From NCBI GenBank assembly GCA_963830715.1, contig CAWHNS010000009.1, positions 1-64,000 of the forward strand: a stretch of 64,000 nt of DNA. Reading direction: 5' to 3'. This DNA comes from CAVVMA01 sp963830715 (GTDB taxonomy: Bacteria; Desulfobacterota; Binatia; Binatales; Binataceae). The notes under the pieces were generated by a model, which had not been told where the DNA came from, made no database searches, and worked only from the letters and a program-made list of their open reading frames with translations. The translations under genes and the position numbers were made by a program. Shown in pieces: positions 54,680 to 64,000 of this stretch; position 1 is the stretch's first letter; each line of letters opens with the position of its first letter.

Positions 54680-56412
54680 GCGCCGAGGCTACTCGCAAAA
54701 TGAGCGACGGCTCCCGCGGACTCGCGATGGGACCATCAGTTCGACGTGATCGTCGTCGGTTCGGGCGCCGGCGGCATGACCGCGGCGGTATGCGCGCACG
54801 ATCTCGGCCAGTCGGTCGTGGTGCTGGAGAAGAGCGATCTGTACGGCGGCACGACGGCGATCTCCGGCGGCGGCGTCTGGATACCGTGCAATCATCTGAT
54901 GGCGTCCGTGGGCGGAACGGACAGCTATGACGAGGCGTTTACCTATCTAACCGCGGCCACGCGCGGGATGGTGTCCGAGGCGCGCCTGCGGGCGTACCTC
55001 GACGCACGCGCCCCGGATGGTGCGCTATCTCGAGGAGAAAACCCGCGTGCGCTACCGATCGATGGCGCACTACTCCGACTACTATCCGGATCTGCCCGGT
55101 TCCAAGCCCGGCTGCCGCACGCTCGATCCGATGCCCTTCGACGCCGCCCAACTGGGCGAGGAATTCTCCCGCCAACGCCCGCCGACGCCCGGCACTTTGA
55201 TCGCCGGGCGCGTCGCAATGACGGCCGGAGAGGCTCGATACGCTGCTCACCAAGGAGCGCGGATGGATTGTACTGATCATGCGCCGGATGGCGCGCTACT
55301 GGCTGGATTTGCCGTGGCGATTTCGCAGCAAACGCGACCGCCGGCTGACGCTGGGAACTTCGCTGGTGGGTTCGCTGCGGCGCTCGATGATAGATCGCGG
55401 CATCCCGCTATGGCTCGAAACCCCGCTGGAATCGCTGGTCGCCGACGGCCGGCGCGTAACCGGCGTGGAGGCGATCCAGCACGGCAGGATCGTGCGAATC
55501 CGCGCGAATCGCGGTGTGATTCTCGCCGCCGGCGGCTTCGAGCATAACCAGGAGATGCGCGACCTGTACCTGCCCAAGCCCACCCAGGCGCAATGGACCG
55601 TGACGCCGCCCGCCAATACCGGCGACGCGATCCGCGCCGGACACAAGCTCGGCGCGAAGCTCGATCTGATGGACTGGGCGTGGTGGGCGCCGACGGTGTT
55701 CGTGGCCGGCAGAGAGGGGCGGCGCGCGGTGTTCGTCGAGCGGGCGCTGCCGGGATGCGTGATGGTCAACCGGGCCGGCCAGCGCTTTGTCGATGAAGCC
55801 GCGCCATACCAGGATATCGTCACCGCGATGTTCGCCGACCAGGAGAAGACCGGCGCGAACATGCCGGCCTGGCTGATTTTCGACGCCACATTCCGTCGCA
55901 AATATCCGATCGGCCCGCTGCTGCCGGGAATGATCCGGCCGGACTCGTCGTTGCCCGCGAATTGGGCCGACAAAGTGTACTTCAAAGCCGACTCGCTGGA
56001 GGCTCTGGCGAAGCGTATCGGCGTCGATCCCACGGGGCTGGCCGATAGCGTCCGGCGCATGAACGAGTACGCAAAGAGCGGCATCGACGCCCAGTTCGGC
56101 AAGGGCGCCAATGGTTTCGACCGCTATTACGGCGATCGCAACGTCAAGCCCAATCCCTGCCTGGGGCCGATCGACAAACCACCTTTCTACGCGATGCGGA
56201 TCGACCCCGGCGATATCGGCACCAAAGGCGGCCTGCTCACCGACGAGTTTGCGCGCGTGCTGCGCGAGGACGGGCAGCCAATCGCCGGTCTCTATGCGAC
56301 CGGCAACACCTCGGCCGCCGTGATGGGGCCGAGCTATCCCGGTGCGGGATCGACGATCGGTCCGGCGATGACCTTCGGCTTCGTCGCGGCGCACCATCTC
56401 GCGGGAGTCTGA
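54676..56412 (+). pseudogene. KstD-like flavoprotein dehydrogenase, three frame breaks
   Basis: The N-terminal FAD motif VIVVGSGAGGMTAAVCAHDL and SDLYGGTTAISGGGVWIP, a middle section (MVRYLEEKTRVRYR) and the C-terminal part (LGTSLVGSLRRSMIDRG, GLYATGNTSAAVMGPSYPG) each lie in a different frame. They resemble 3-ketosteroid-delta-1-dehydrogenase and fumarate reductase-like flavoproteins. The breaks are at about 54725, 55010 and 55240; each is one extra base. The ATG at 54676 overlaps the HsaA-like stop, supporting a real operon. The lesions look like sequencing errors. Confidence 0.78.
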
Positions 56413-56413
56413 G

Positions 56414-57271
56414 ATGCTGAAAGATCGCGTATGCGTGGTCACCGGAGCAAGCCGCGGCGTCGGCAAGGGAATCGCGCTCGCGCTGGGCGATGAAGGCGCC
56501 ACCGTCTATGTCACCGGACGCAGTGCCCGCGAGAGTGACAGTCCGATCGGCGGGACCGTGTTCGCCACCGCCGAGGAAGTGACGCGGCGCGGCGGACGTG
56601 GAATCGCAACCGTATGCGACCACGGCGACGACAACCAGGTGCGATCGCTGTTCGCGCGCGTCGAGGCGGAATGCGGGCGGCTCGACATCCTCGTCAACAA
56701 CGCCTGCGCGATTCCCGATCGCCTCGCCGAAACCGGGCCGTTCTGGGACAAGCCGCTCGATCTCGTGCAGATTCTCGATGTCGGGATGCGCTCCGCCTAC
56801 GTCGCATCGTGGTTCGCGGCGCCGATCCTGAACCGCAACGGCGGGCTGGTGGTCAATATCTCCTCTCCCGGCGGCCGATGCTACTTGCACGGTCCGGCCT
56901 ACGGCGCCGGCAAGGCCGCAATGGACAAGATGGCGCATGACATGGCGCACGACTTCAAGCCGTATGGGGTAGTGGCGGTCTCGCTGTGGCCCGGATTCGT
57001 GAAGACTGAGCGCGTCGTGAGGGGTATCGCGAGCCAGCCCAATCACAAGTACGCGGCGTTCCTCGAGATGGCTGAGTCGCCAGAGTTCACCGGGCGCGTG
57101 ATCGCCGCGCTGTTCACCAATCCCGAACGGATGGCGCTTTCGGGCCAGGTTCATATCGTTGCGGAACTCGCCCAGCGCTTCGGCGTGAAGGACGTAAACG
57201 GCAAGGAGCCGCCGTCTCATCGCGCTTTCCTCTGCGGACCGCCCGAATTCTCTCCGATCGTGATCGAATAA
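56414..57271 (+). CDS. Short-chain dehydrogenase (SDR) in the putative steroid operon
   Basis: 285 residues. It has CVVTGASRGVGKGIALAL, a YVTGRS segment at the cofactor end of the second strand, LVNNACAIPDRL, NISSPGGRCY and the catalytic YGAGKAAMDKM. It resembles DHRS1-like SDRs. Its ATG lies one base after the stop of the KstD-like gene, so it is the third gene of the operon. It may oxidise or reduce a hydroxyl/ketone of the substrate; the exact step is unknown. Confidence 0.88.
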   Translation: MLKDRVCVVTGASRGVGKGIALALGDEGATVYVTGRSARESDSPIGGTVFATAEEVTRRGGRGIATVCDHGDDNQVRSLFARVEAECGRLDILVNNACAIPDRLAETGPFWDKPLDLVQILDVGMRSAYVASWFAAPILNRNGGLVVNISSPGGRCYLHGPAYGAGKAAMDKMAHDMAHDFKPYGVVAVSLWPGFVKTERVVRGIASQPNHKYAAFLEMAESPEFTGRVIAALFTNPERMALSGQVHIVAELAQRFGVKDVNGKEPPSHRAFLCGPPEFSPIVIE

Positions 57272-57565
57272 CGGTCCGGCGAAGTCGCTGCGTGAACGTG
57301 ATCGTGTACCCGTTCGCGCAAGCGGGCTAAGTGGACCATTGCGTCTTTTATTGCGCCCTTGACAACTCTCCGGCTTTGTGGTGCAAACGCCGAGGAGTCG
57401 GTCGCCGCGACTCCGGGGGATTCTGATGGCAATGACGCGCGGGGCTTATCAGCCCGCTGATCGCTCTACAAGGCAGAGTGGCTGCCAATCCGCCTGCATC
57501 CTCGGCTGGATTATAAGCCGCGCTAAAGGACCCGTGGCGCTCCTCCGGTCCGGGCGAGGCTGCCC

Positions 57566-60500
57566 GTGACGCGACGGCGATTCAAGTGGGAGGTTGCGCT
57601 CGTTCTGCTGGCCGCGGGCGCTGTGGCCGTGATGGTTGCGCGCGAGGGTCGCGGAACCGACGCCGCAGCAGCGCAGAAGCCGCCCGTCGCCAAGGTAACC
57701 AGCAGGTCTGTCAGTCTGCCGCTCGTTTTCGAGCCCAATCTGGGTCAGGCGACTCCGCCCGCGAGCTTTGTCGCGCACGGCTCTTGGTTCAAACTGCTGC
57801 TTTCTCCGGATCAGGCCGTCTTCGCGCTGCAAACCCCGGCGCCGGTCGCACCCGCGTTGCCGGGCCGCTCGCCGGGTTCGGCATTCGATCCGGACGCTAT
57901 CCGTCAGATCGCCGCGGAGGCTTCTGCGGTTCGACAAAAGTCCCGCACGCTGAAGATGCGCCTGCTTGGAGCCAATCCAAATGCCACGATGTCGGGACTC
58001 GATCGATTACCGGGAAAGACCAATTATTTTATCGGCCGCGATCGATCGAAATGGCGCAGCGGCGTGCCGAACTATGCGAAGGTCAGGGCGGCTTCGGTCT
58101 ATCCGGGAATAGATGTCGTCTATCACGAGCGGGGGACCGGACTCGATTTCGATCTGATTCTCGCTCCCGGCGCCGACCCGCGCAGGGTGAAGCTCGCCTT
58201 CGACGGCGTCGATCGGATTGATCTGGACTCGGCGGGCGACGCGGTACTGCGCGCAGGCGGACGCGCGGTGACCCTGCGCAGGCCGGTGATCTATCAAGGC
58301 GCCGGCGCGGCCAAAAGGCTGGTCGGGGGTCGATACCGCAAGCGGGGCTCTCACCAGATTGAGATCGCCGATTGCGAACTATGATCGGCAGCGACCGCTC
58401 GTCATCGATCCGACGGTTGTGTTTTCCACCTACTTCGGTGGTTTCGCCGTGAACGCCCAAGGCAGCACCTTCGACTCGGCAGGCAACGGATACCTGGTCG
58501 GCATGTCATCCACCGGTGACCTGCCGACGGCAGGAAACCCCGCCCAGATGAATATGGCGGGCGGGGGCGACGCGTTCGTGGCCAAGCTCAGCGCGGACGG
58601 CCGCACGCTTCTGTATTCGACCTACCTGGGAGGAAGCGCGTTCGATATTTCCGGAAGCGTGGCGGTGGACGCGGCGCAGAATGTCTTCGTCTATGGCGTG
58701 ACCGGCTCGAAAGATTTCCCCGTCAAGAACGCATACCAGGACACGCTGTTCGGCGGGCTCAATGCCTTCGTTACCGAACTCGATCCGAGCGGTGCGATAG
58801 TCTACTCGACGTATCTCGGAGGCAGCGGAACAGACATCGGGTATTTCATCGGAGTCGATCGTAACGACAGCGTGTATCTCGACGGCCTCACGACCTCGAC
58901 CGACTTCCCCGTCACGCCTTCAACCGCATACCAGAGCACGAATCCAAGTGGCGGACAGGTCACCGAGAGTTTTGTGACCCGGCTCGACCCACCGCTTGCG
59001 CTCGGAAACGTCAGGTTGGGCTACTCGACTTACTTCGGCGGCCCGCTGGCGCCCGGCGGCGCCGGCGCCAGCCTGATTGGCGATTGCGTGGGCGGAAAGC
59101 CCGGCATCGTTTATGTTACCGGCTTCGCAGGTAACAGGGTTCCGGTCACGACGGGCAAGTCCTATCAGGGCGCGGGCGATGCGATCGTAGCCGAATTCGA
59201 CACCACCAAGTCGAAGAACGCTTCGCTGGTCTATTCGACTTACCTGGGGGGAAGCGGCAACGATACCGCCACCATGATCGGTATCGCGCCCGGCTGCGTC
59301 TCCAATTGCGCGGCATACGTCAGCGGCTTCACCTACTCGCCCGACTTTCCGGTAACCAGCGGCGCCGCTCAGACCAAGATCGGCGGAGACGCCGATGCTT
59401 TTGTCGCGGAGCTCGACGGCACCGGCCATCTTAAGTATGCAACCTTCGTCGGCGGAACCGGGTTTGATCTGGGCAACCGGCATCGGAGTGGATGCGGCGG
59501 GCGACGCCTTCATGGTCGGTCAGACTTTTAATCCGTCGACCTTCCCCAGTGTGAACCCCATCCAATCCCTGCCTCGCGCCAAGGGCGAGATGTTCGTCAG
59601 TGCCGACGATGGAAACACGTTCGCCGCGTCGGGATGGTCGACCGCAAGGGCCGGCTCGATCAGTCCCAACGGCCTGGACCTGGACAGCTCCGTTTCGCCG
59701 CCGCACTTGTACGCGGGCAGCACGCACGCGGGTTTGTGGCTGAGCACCGATAACGCGGCAACCTTCCAGGCGATCGGGAGTTTCGCCAGCCAGGAAATCG
59801 AGGCCGTCGCCGTGCAATCGGGATCGGGTGCAGGTCCGCAGCCGCTGTACGTTGCAGCCAACAACACGCTGTGGGTCAGTACCGATGGCGGAACCTCATT
59901 CTCCCAACTGAAGAATTTCCCGGCGGGCAAGCGGATCCTCTCTATCATGGCCGCGCCGGGGCTGGTGTTCGTCGGCACGACCAATGGAGCATTTTTCAGC
60001 ACCAACGGCGGAACCCAGTTTACCGCCAGTACCGGGTTCACGCATCCCACCCAGATCTTCTGTGCCGCCCAGGATGCGAAGAACAAAGTGCTATACGCCG
60101 GCGGCAGGCTCGGGCGTCTTCAAGAGCGCCAACGGCGGAAAGAGCTTTACGCAGACCGGCTTGAACTTCGACGTGGTGGATTCGCTGGCCGTGGACGAGA
60201 CCACAACTCCGGTCCGCGTGTATGCGGGAGCAAATGGTGTTGTCGTAGCGAGCACTGATGGCTTCACGGCCTCGTTCATATTCGGAACCCCGACGAGTAC
60301 GGTCACCAATCGCGTTCGACTCGACCCGAAGACCTCCAACCCGGCGGGCCTGTTGGTCGGCGTCCACAACACACTCGACTTCGGACAGCTCTTCGAAAGC
60401 GCCAACGGAGGCGTTAGTTACACGCAACTCGACCCTGCCGTTTTCAATATGCCGTGCTGCGTCATCCCTCTCGCCCTGGACGCGGCCTCGCCGCAGCATA

Positions 60501-62443
60501 TCTACGCCGGTGTTTTCGAAGAGGCGGACATTGCGATCGCCGAGATCAATCCGACAGGTTCGAAGATTCTGTTCGCCAGCGACCTTGGCGGATCGAACGA
60601 TGAGATCGCCTACAATATACCGGTCGATCTGTCCGGCAACGCATATGTTGGCGGGCTTACCTTCTCCAGCGACTATCCAACCCTGAACGCGGCACAGTCC
60701 ACGTTGGGTGCGTCAAGCCCGGGCTACATCAACGGCGTGCTGACGAAAATCAACTTCCCGACCCCGACACCCAAATCGACGCCGACTCCCAAGTTGACGC
60801 CCACGCCAAAATCGACACCCACGCCAAAATCGACACCCACGCCAAAATCGACACCCACGCCAAAATCGACACCCACGCCCAAGTCGACGCCCACGCCGAC
60901 AGCGACGCAGACAGCCACGTCCACGCCAGTGCCGACGCCTACGCCCACACCGACGCTCGTAACCCCTCCATCTACGCCGACGCCGACTCCTGCTGCGACC
61001 CCGACCCCGTCACCTGCGCCGACTCCGACGCCCACGCCTAGTCCGAGCCCCACCCTGACGCCAACTCCGACCGCGACCCCAACCCCGGGCGTGTGCATTT
61101 CCCCTCCGCCGGGCATGGTGGCGTGGTGGCCGGGCGACGGTAACACCAACGACGTTATCGGCGGAAACAACGCCACTCTTCAGGGTGGCGCAACCTTCGC
61201 AACCGGACTGGTCGGCCAGGCGTTCAGCTTCAACGGAGCAAGTTCGCTCGCGTCGGTCCCCGCCAACGCGAGCCTGAATTCGGCGAGCTTTACCTACGAC
61301 TTCTGGCTCTTCAACGTCGGCCAGACTTGCACTGCCGCCGGTCGTTTCTGTCGGGTCATCAGCCGAAGCTTCGACAGTTTTGAGATTGCCGTGCCGGCAG
61401 CGGGCAACACTGACGTCCTCTCGTTCGAGCCGGGAACCGGCAACTGGGTCAGCACCGGCTTTACGGTGCCTCGTAATCAATGGACGCACGTCGCAGTCAC
61501 ATTCGACTCCTCAAGCCGCGCGATCACTGTGTACGGCAACGGAAACCAGGTGTTCAGCCAGTCGCTTGCGGTGGCGATTAGCCAGAAGGGCGGCCTCGAC
61601 ATTGGGGGAAGGGTCAGCGGTACGGGCGAAAACTACAAGGGCCTGGTCGATGAAGTCGAACTCTTCAACCGTCCCCTGTTAGCGTTCGAAGTTCAAAACA
61701 TCGTCGCCGCGGGCAGCGCGGGGAAATGCAAGCCCCCTTGTCCGGTCGGCCAACAACTGTGCGGTAGCCAATGCACAAACCTTTCCGACAACAGCAACTG
61801 TGGCGGATGCGGCATCGTTTGCAGCGACGGCAAAATGTGTAGCCAGGGCGTGTGCTCTTGCCCGTCCGGCCAGATGGATTGCGGTTCCGGCACGTGCATC
61901 GACGTCTTGTCCAACAACAACGACTGCGGCCAATGCGGCGTCACCTGCGGCGCCTTCACCGGGTGTTGCGGTACTGGCCAATGCGTGAGCCTTTTCTCCA
62001 ACATCAACTGCGGCACATGCGGGAACGTCTGCACCGGCGGTCGCGTCTGCTTGGGTAACTCAAACGGCGGCACTCCCGCATGCTTCTGCACGGGCAACAC
62101 AACGGATTGCGGTCGCGCGGGGTGCGTTGACCTCTCATCCAACTCCCAGAACTGCGGCAGATGCGGCGTCGTCTGCACCGGCGGCCAATTCTGCCTGAAC
62201 GGTACCTGCACTTGCGGCCCTGACGCAGCGTTGTGCGGCGGCGTGTGCACCGACCTTGCCTTCAACAACAGCGCCTGCGGTAGCTGCACCAACGTCTGCG
62301 GGTCTGGCACCCAATGTTGTAGCGGCGCATGCGTTATCTTGGATAGAGACCCCGCCAACTGCGGCGCATGCGGCAACAACTGCGGTAACCAGGGCCTTCC
62401 GTTTTGTTGCCTTGGCGGATGCCAAAACATGCCGTGCAGTTAG
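57566..62443 (+). pseudogene. Giant secreted SBBP/BNR-like, LamG, Cys-rich protein, three frame breaks
   Basis: About 1625 residues when read through. A signal anchor (EVALVLLAAGAVAVMVA) leads to an SBBP-type domain (PLVFEPNLGQATPPASF, GLDFDLILAPGADPRRVKL) and many SBBP repeats (LLYSTYLGGSAFDISGSVAV, IVYSTYLGGSGTDIGYF). BNR-like segments with TNGGTQF and SANGG follow, then a Pro-Thr linker, a LamG-type domain (MVAWWPGDGNTNDVIGGNN) and about eight Cys-rich repeats of the NCGGCGIVC type. Frames change at about 58370, 59470 and 60105; each is one extra base, for example GGC-A-GGC restoring YAGGGSGVFKSANGG. It resembles myxobacterial surface adhesins. Confidence 0.75.
60757..60900 (+). repeat. 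18-base coding repeats (PTPKST linker)
   Basis: Seven to eight nearly identical copies of ACGCCAAAATCGACACCC encode a TPTPKS linker between the SBBP/BNR-like region and the LamG-type domain. Repeats of exact DNA sequence suggest slippage expansion. It is not a CRISPR array: copies abut and are coding. Confidence 0.75.
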
Positions 62444-62572
62444 GGCCGACAAGTTTCGCAACATGTCCGTTCGGCCATCAAGACTGGGGCCGGGGTTGCG
62501 CAACGATATTCCGCTAGATTACAAGGACTCCCGGGCTCGAACGGACCGGCCAGGATCAGGCAAAATAGCAAG

Positions 62573-63601
62573 ATGTATATGTCCTTTCGCGCTCGGGTCG
62601 GTCTTCTTTTGGCGTGGGCCGCGATGACAACGCTGGCGCCGCCCGCCGCGATCGCCGGAGCCGAGGACAACCAGGCCGTCCTCGCGACTGTCGGCTCTCA
62701 TCCGATCACCGAGAGCGACGTGGAATCGCGAATCATGCCGCAGCTCGCGGCGATGCAGAGCCAGATCTATCAGCTCAAGCGGCAGACGATTCAGTCGATA
62801 GCCGATGATTATGTCCTGCAGCAGGCCGCACAGGCCGTTCACATGACCGTCCCTGAGTACCTGAGGCGCCAGGGCGGCGAGAGCGCCGTCACTGACGACG
62901 ATGCGAGGAAATATTACGACCGGCACAAATCTCAGTACCCCCAGCCGTACGAGCAGATGAGAGCGCAGATCCTGGAGACCGTCCTCAGCCAGCGCGACGA
63001 TGCCCGCCGCCAGGTGGTCCTGGCGAAACTTCGCGCCGGCAGCCCGCTCAAGATCCGGATCGCGCCGCCTCGGGTTGAGTTGAAGGTCGAGGGCCATCCG
63101 CAGCGTGGCCCCGCGAATGCTCCGGTTACGATCGTGGAGTTTGCGGACTTCCAATGTCCGTTCTGCAATCGCGTGTTGCCGACGCTGAAAGATCTGCGCG
63201 AGAAGTACGGCGACAAGATGAAGCTGGTGTTCTTTGATTACCCGCTTTCATTCCACAGCCATTCAATGGATGCCGCCAGGGCGGCACGTTGCGCGCGCGA
63301 GCAAGGAAAGTTCTGGGAGTATCACGACGCCCTGTTTGCCGATCAGTCGAAGCTCGCGCCGGCGGACTTGAAGGCCACCGCCGCGACGCTCGGGCTCAAC
63401 GGTGCGAAGTTCGCCGCGTGCTTCGATCGGGCCGGGCACATCGAGGCTATCCAACGCGATCTGACGTATGCCGAGCAGCTCGACGTGCACGGCACGCCGG
63501 CATTCTTCATCAACGGCCGGCCGCTCAGCGGCGCGCAGCCACCGGGCGAATTCGAAGCCATCGTCGACGACGAACTCTCGCGCACGCAAACGGCACGCTG
63601 A
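62573..63601 (+). CDS. DsbA-like thiol oxidoreductase with SurA-like N-terminus
   Basis: 342 residues. A signal (VGLLLAWAAMTTLAPPAAIAGA) precedes a SurA-N-like segment (VLATVGSHPITESDVESRI) and a coiled region, then a thioredoxin-fold DsbA-like domain with VEFADFQCPFCNRVLPTL (CPFC active site) and the cis-proline motif DVHGTPAFFINGRPL. This would be a periplasmic disulfide oxidase or isomerase, perhaps assisting the Cys-rich secreted protein encoded just upstream. The start ATG at 62573 has no very strong ribosome binding site. Confidence 0.83.
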   Translation: MYMSFRARVGLLLAWAAMTTLAPPAAIAGAEDNQAVLATVGSHPITESDVESRIMPQLAAMQSQIYQLKRQTIQSIADDYVLQQAAQAVHMTVPEYLRRQGGESAVTDDDARKYYDRHKSQYPQPYEQMRAQILETVLSQRDDARRQVVLAKLRAGSPLKIRIAPPRVELKVEGHPQRGPANAPVTIVEFADFQCPFCNRVLPTLKDLREKYGDKMKLVFFDYPLSFHSHSMDAARAARCAREQGKFWEYHDALFADQSKLAPADLKATAATLGLNGAKFAACFDRAGHIEAIQRDLTYAEQLDVHGTPAFFINGRPLSGAQPPGEFEAIVDDELSRTQTAR

Positions 63602-63707
63602 CGCCCGAATATTCGCGGCCGCGATCGAATAGGAACCTACGCTCACGAGCAACGTCGATTCGCCTGTTGCCGCGCCTGATTCGGACTCGCTGCCGATCGA
63701 GGCGGCG

Positions 63708-64000
63708 TTGCGCGCCGAGCGGCCGGATTCGATCGCGTGGGACGACCATTGCGACGTGCTCGTGGTCGGCTTCGGCGCGGCCGGAGCGTGCGCGGCGATC
63801 GAGGCGGCGCGAGCGGGCGTCGAGGTCACGGTGACCGATCGCTTCGGCGGCGGCGGCGCCAGCGCCAAGAGCGGCGGCGTTGTGTATGCCGGCGGCGGCA
63901 CGCGGCATCAGAAGACGGCCGGCTACGACGACACCCCCGACGCGATGTACGAATATCTGCGGCACGAAGTCGGCGACGCCGTCAGCGACGCCGTGCTGCG
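63708..64000 (+). CDS. FAD-dependent dehydrogenase, KstD/fumarate-reductase-like (partial, C-terminus outside window)
   Basis: The reading frame runs off the window end. It has DVLVVGFGAAGACAAIEAA as FAD motif, then GGGASAKSGGVVYAGGGT, typical of the fumarate reductase/KstD flavoprotein family. The start is unclear: no ATG or GTG is in frame after the stop at 63630, so a TTG at 63708 is used as a placeholder. It may be part of the same degradation gene set as the KstD-like gene at 54676. Confidence 0.65.
   Translation, partial: MRAERPDSIAWDDHCDVLVVGFGAAGACAAIEAARAGVEVTVTDRFGGGGASAKSGGVVYAGGGTRHQKTAGYDDTPDAMYEYLRHEVGDAVSDAVL

Overview
The window is high-GC, densely coded bacterial DNA with short intergenic gaps and many ATGA/TTGA stop-start overlaps. 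The organism is probably an environmental Gram-negative. The gene mix points to a Binatota/Desulfobacterota- or Myxococcota-like lineage: folate-type TrmFO, complete pqqABCDE, Rieske, flavin and amidohydrolase catabolic genes, stigma-type Cys-rich repeats, and several secreted propeller proteins with Pro-Thr linkers. Lineage is inferred from gene content only, with low-to-moderate confidence.

Layout. 1-14.2 kb is housekeeping and catabolism: partial trmFO, a GFA-domain protein, a 1-Cys peroxiredoxin followed by a metallo-beta-lactamase/rhodanese (persulfide dioxygenase-like) gene coupled to a GNAT gene, a CoA-binding protein, a Nudix hydrolase, an O-methyltransferase, an epoxide hydrolase, a ferritin-like protein, a membrane flippase-like protein with a DUF4412 protein, an amidohydrolase, ychF and an alpha/beta hydrolase. 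14.3-18.0 kb is a small island that looks integrated into tRNA-Thr(CGT). The 3' half of the tRNA is duplicated at the far end, and cargo includes a RelE/ParE-type toxin-antitoxin pair and unknown genes, but no integrase. 18.2-25.2 kb holds a large secreted propeller protein with a tandemly duplicated domain, then pqqABCDE. 25.2-33.4 kb holds a BON lipoprotein, a methyltransferase, an SDR, an ABC-2 transporter and a glycan locus (sulfotransferase, CDP-paratose epimerase-like gene, glycosyltransferase, FkbM methyltransferase). 33.5-47.2 kb holds a D-aminoacylase-like hydrolase, an NHL/anchor-D secreted protein, a PIG-V-like mannosyltransferase, an orphan nuclease with a palindrome upstream, a deoxynucleoside kinase, a TPR lipoprotein, a MscS-type channel, ispH and molybdopterin genes (a moaD-moaE fusion plus moaB). 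47.2-57.3 kb holds a TVP38/flavin oxidoreductase pair and a set resembling steroid-ring degradation: a KshA-like Rieske oxygenase, a LuxR regulator, a vapBC module, and an HsaA-like/KstD-like/SDR operon. 57.6-64 kb holds a giant SBBP/LamG/Cys-rich secreted protein, a SurA-N/DsbA-like thiol oxidoreductase and a truncated flavoprotein.

Ten genes have their reading frame broken by single-base indels, 19 in all, of which 15 are insertions. Conserved or normally essential genes (ispH with four, ychF) are among them. The sites share no motif and each is repaired by one base, so I read most of them as sequencing or assembly errors rather than true pseudogenes. The affected entries are typed pseudogene only because the sequence as given cannot be translated through.
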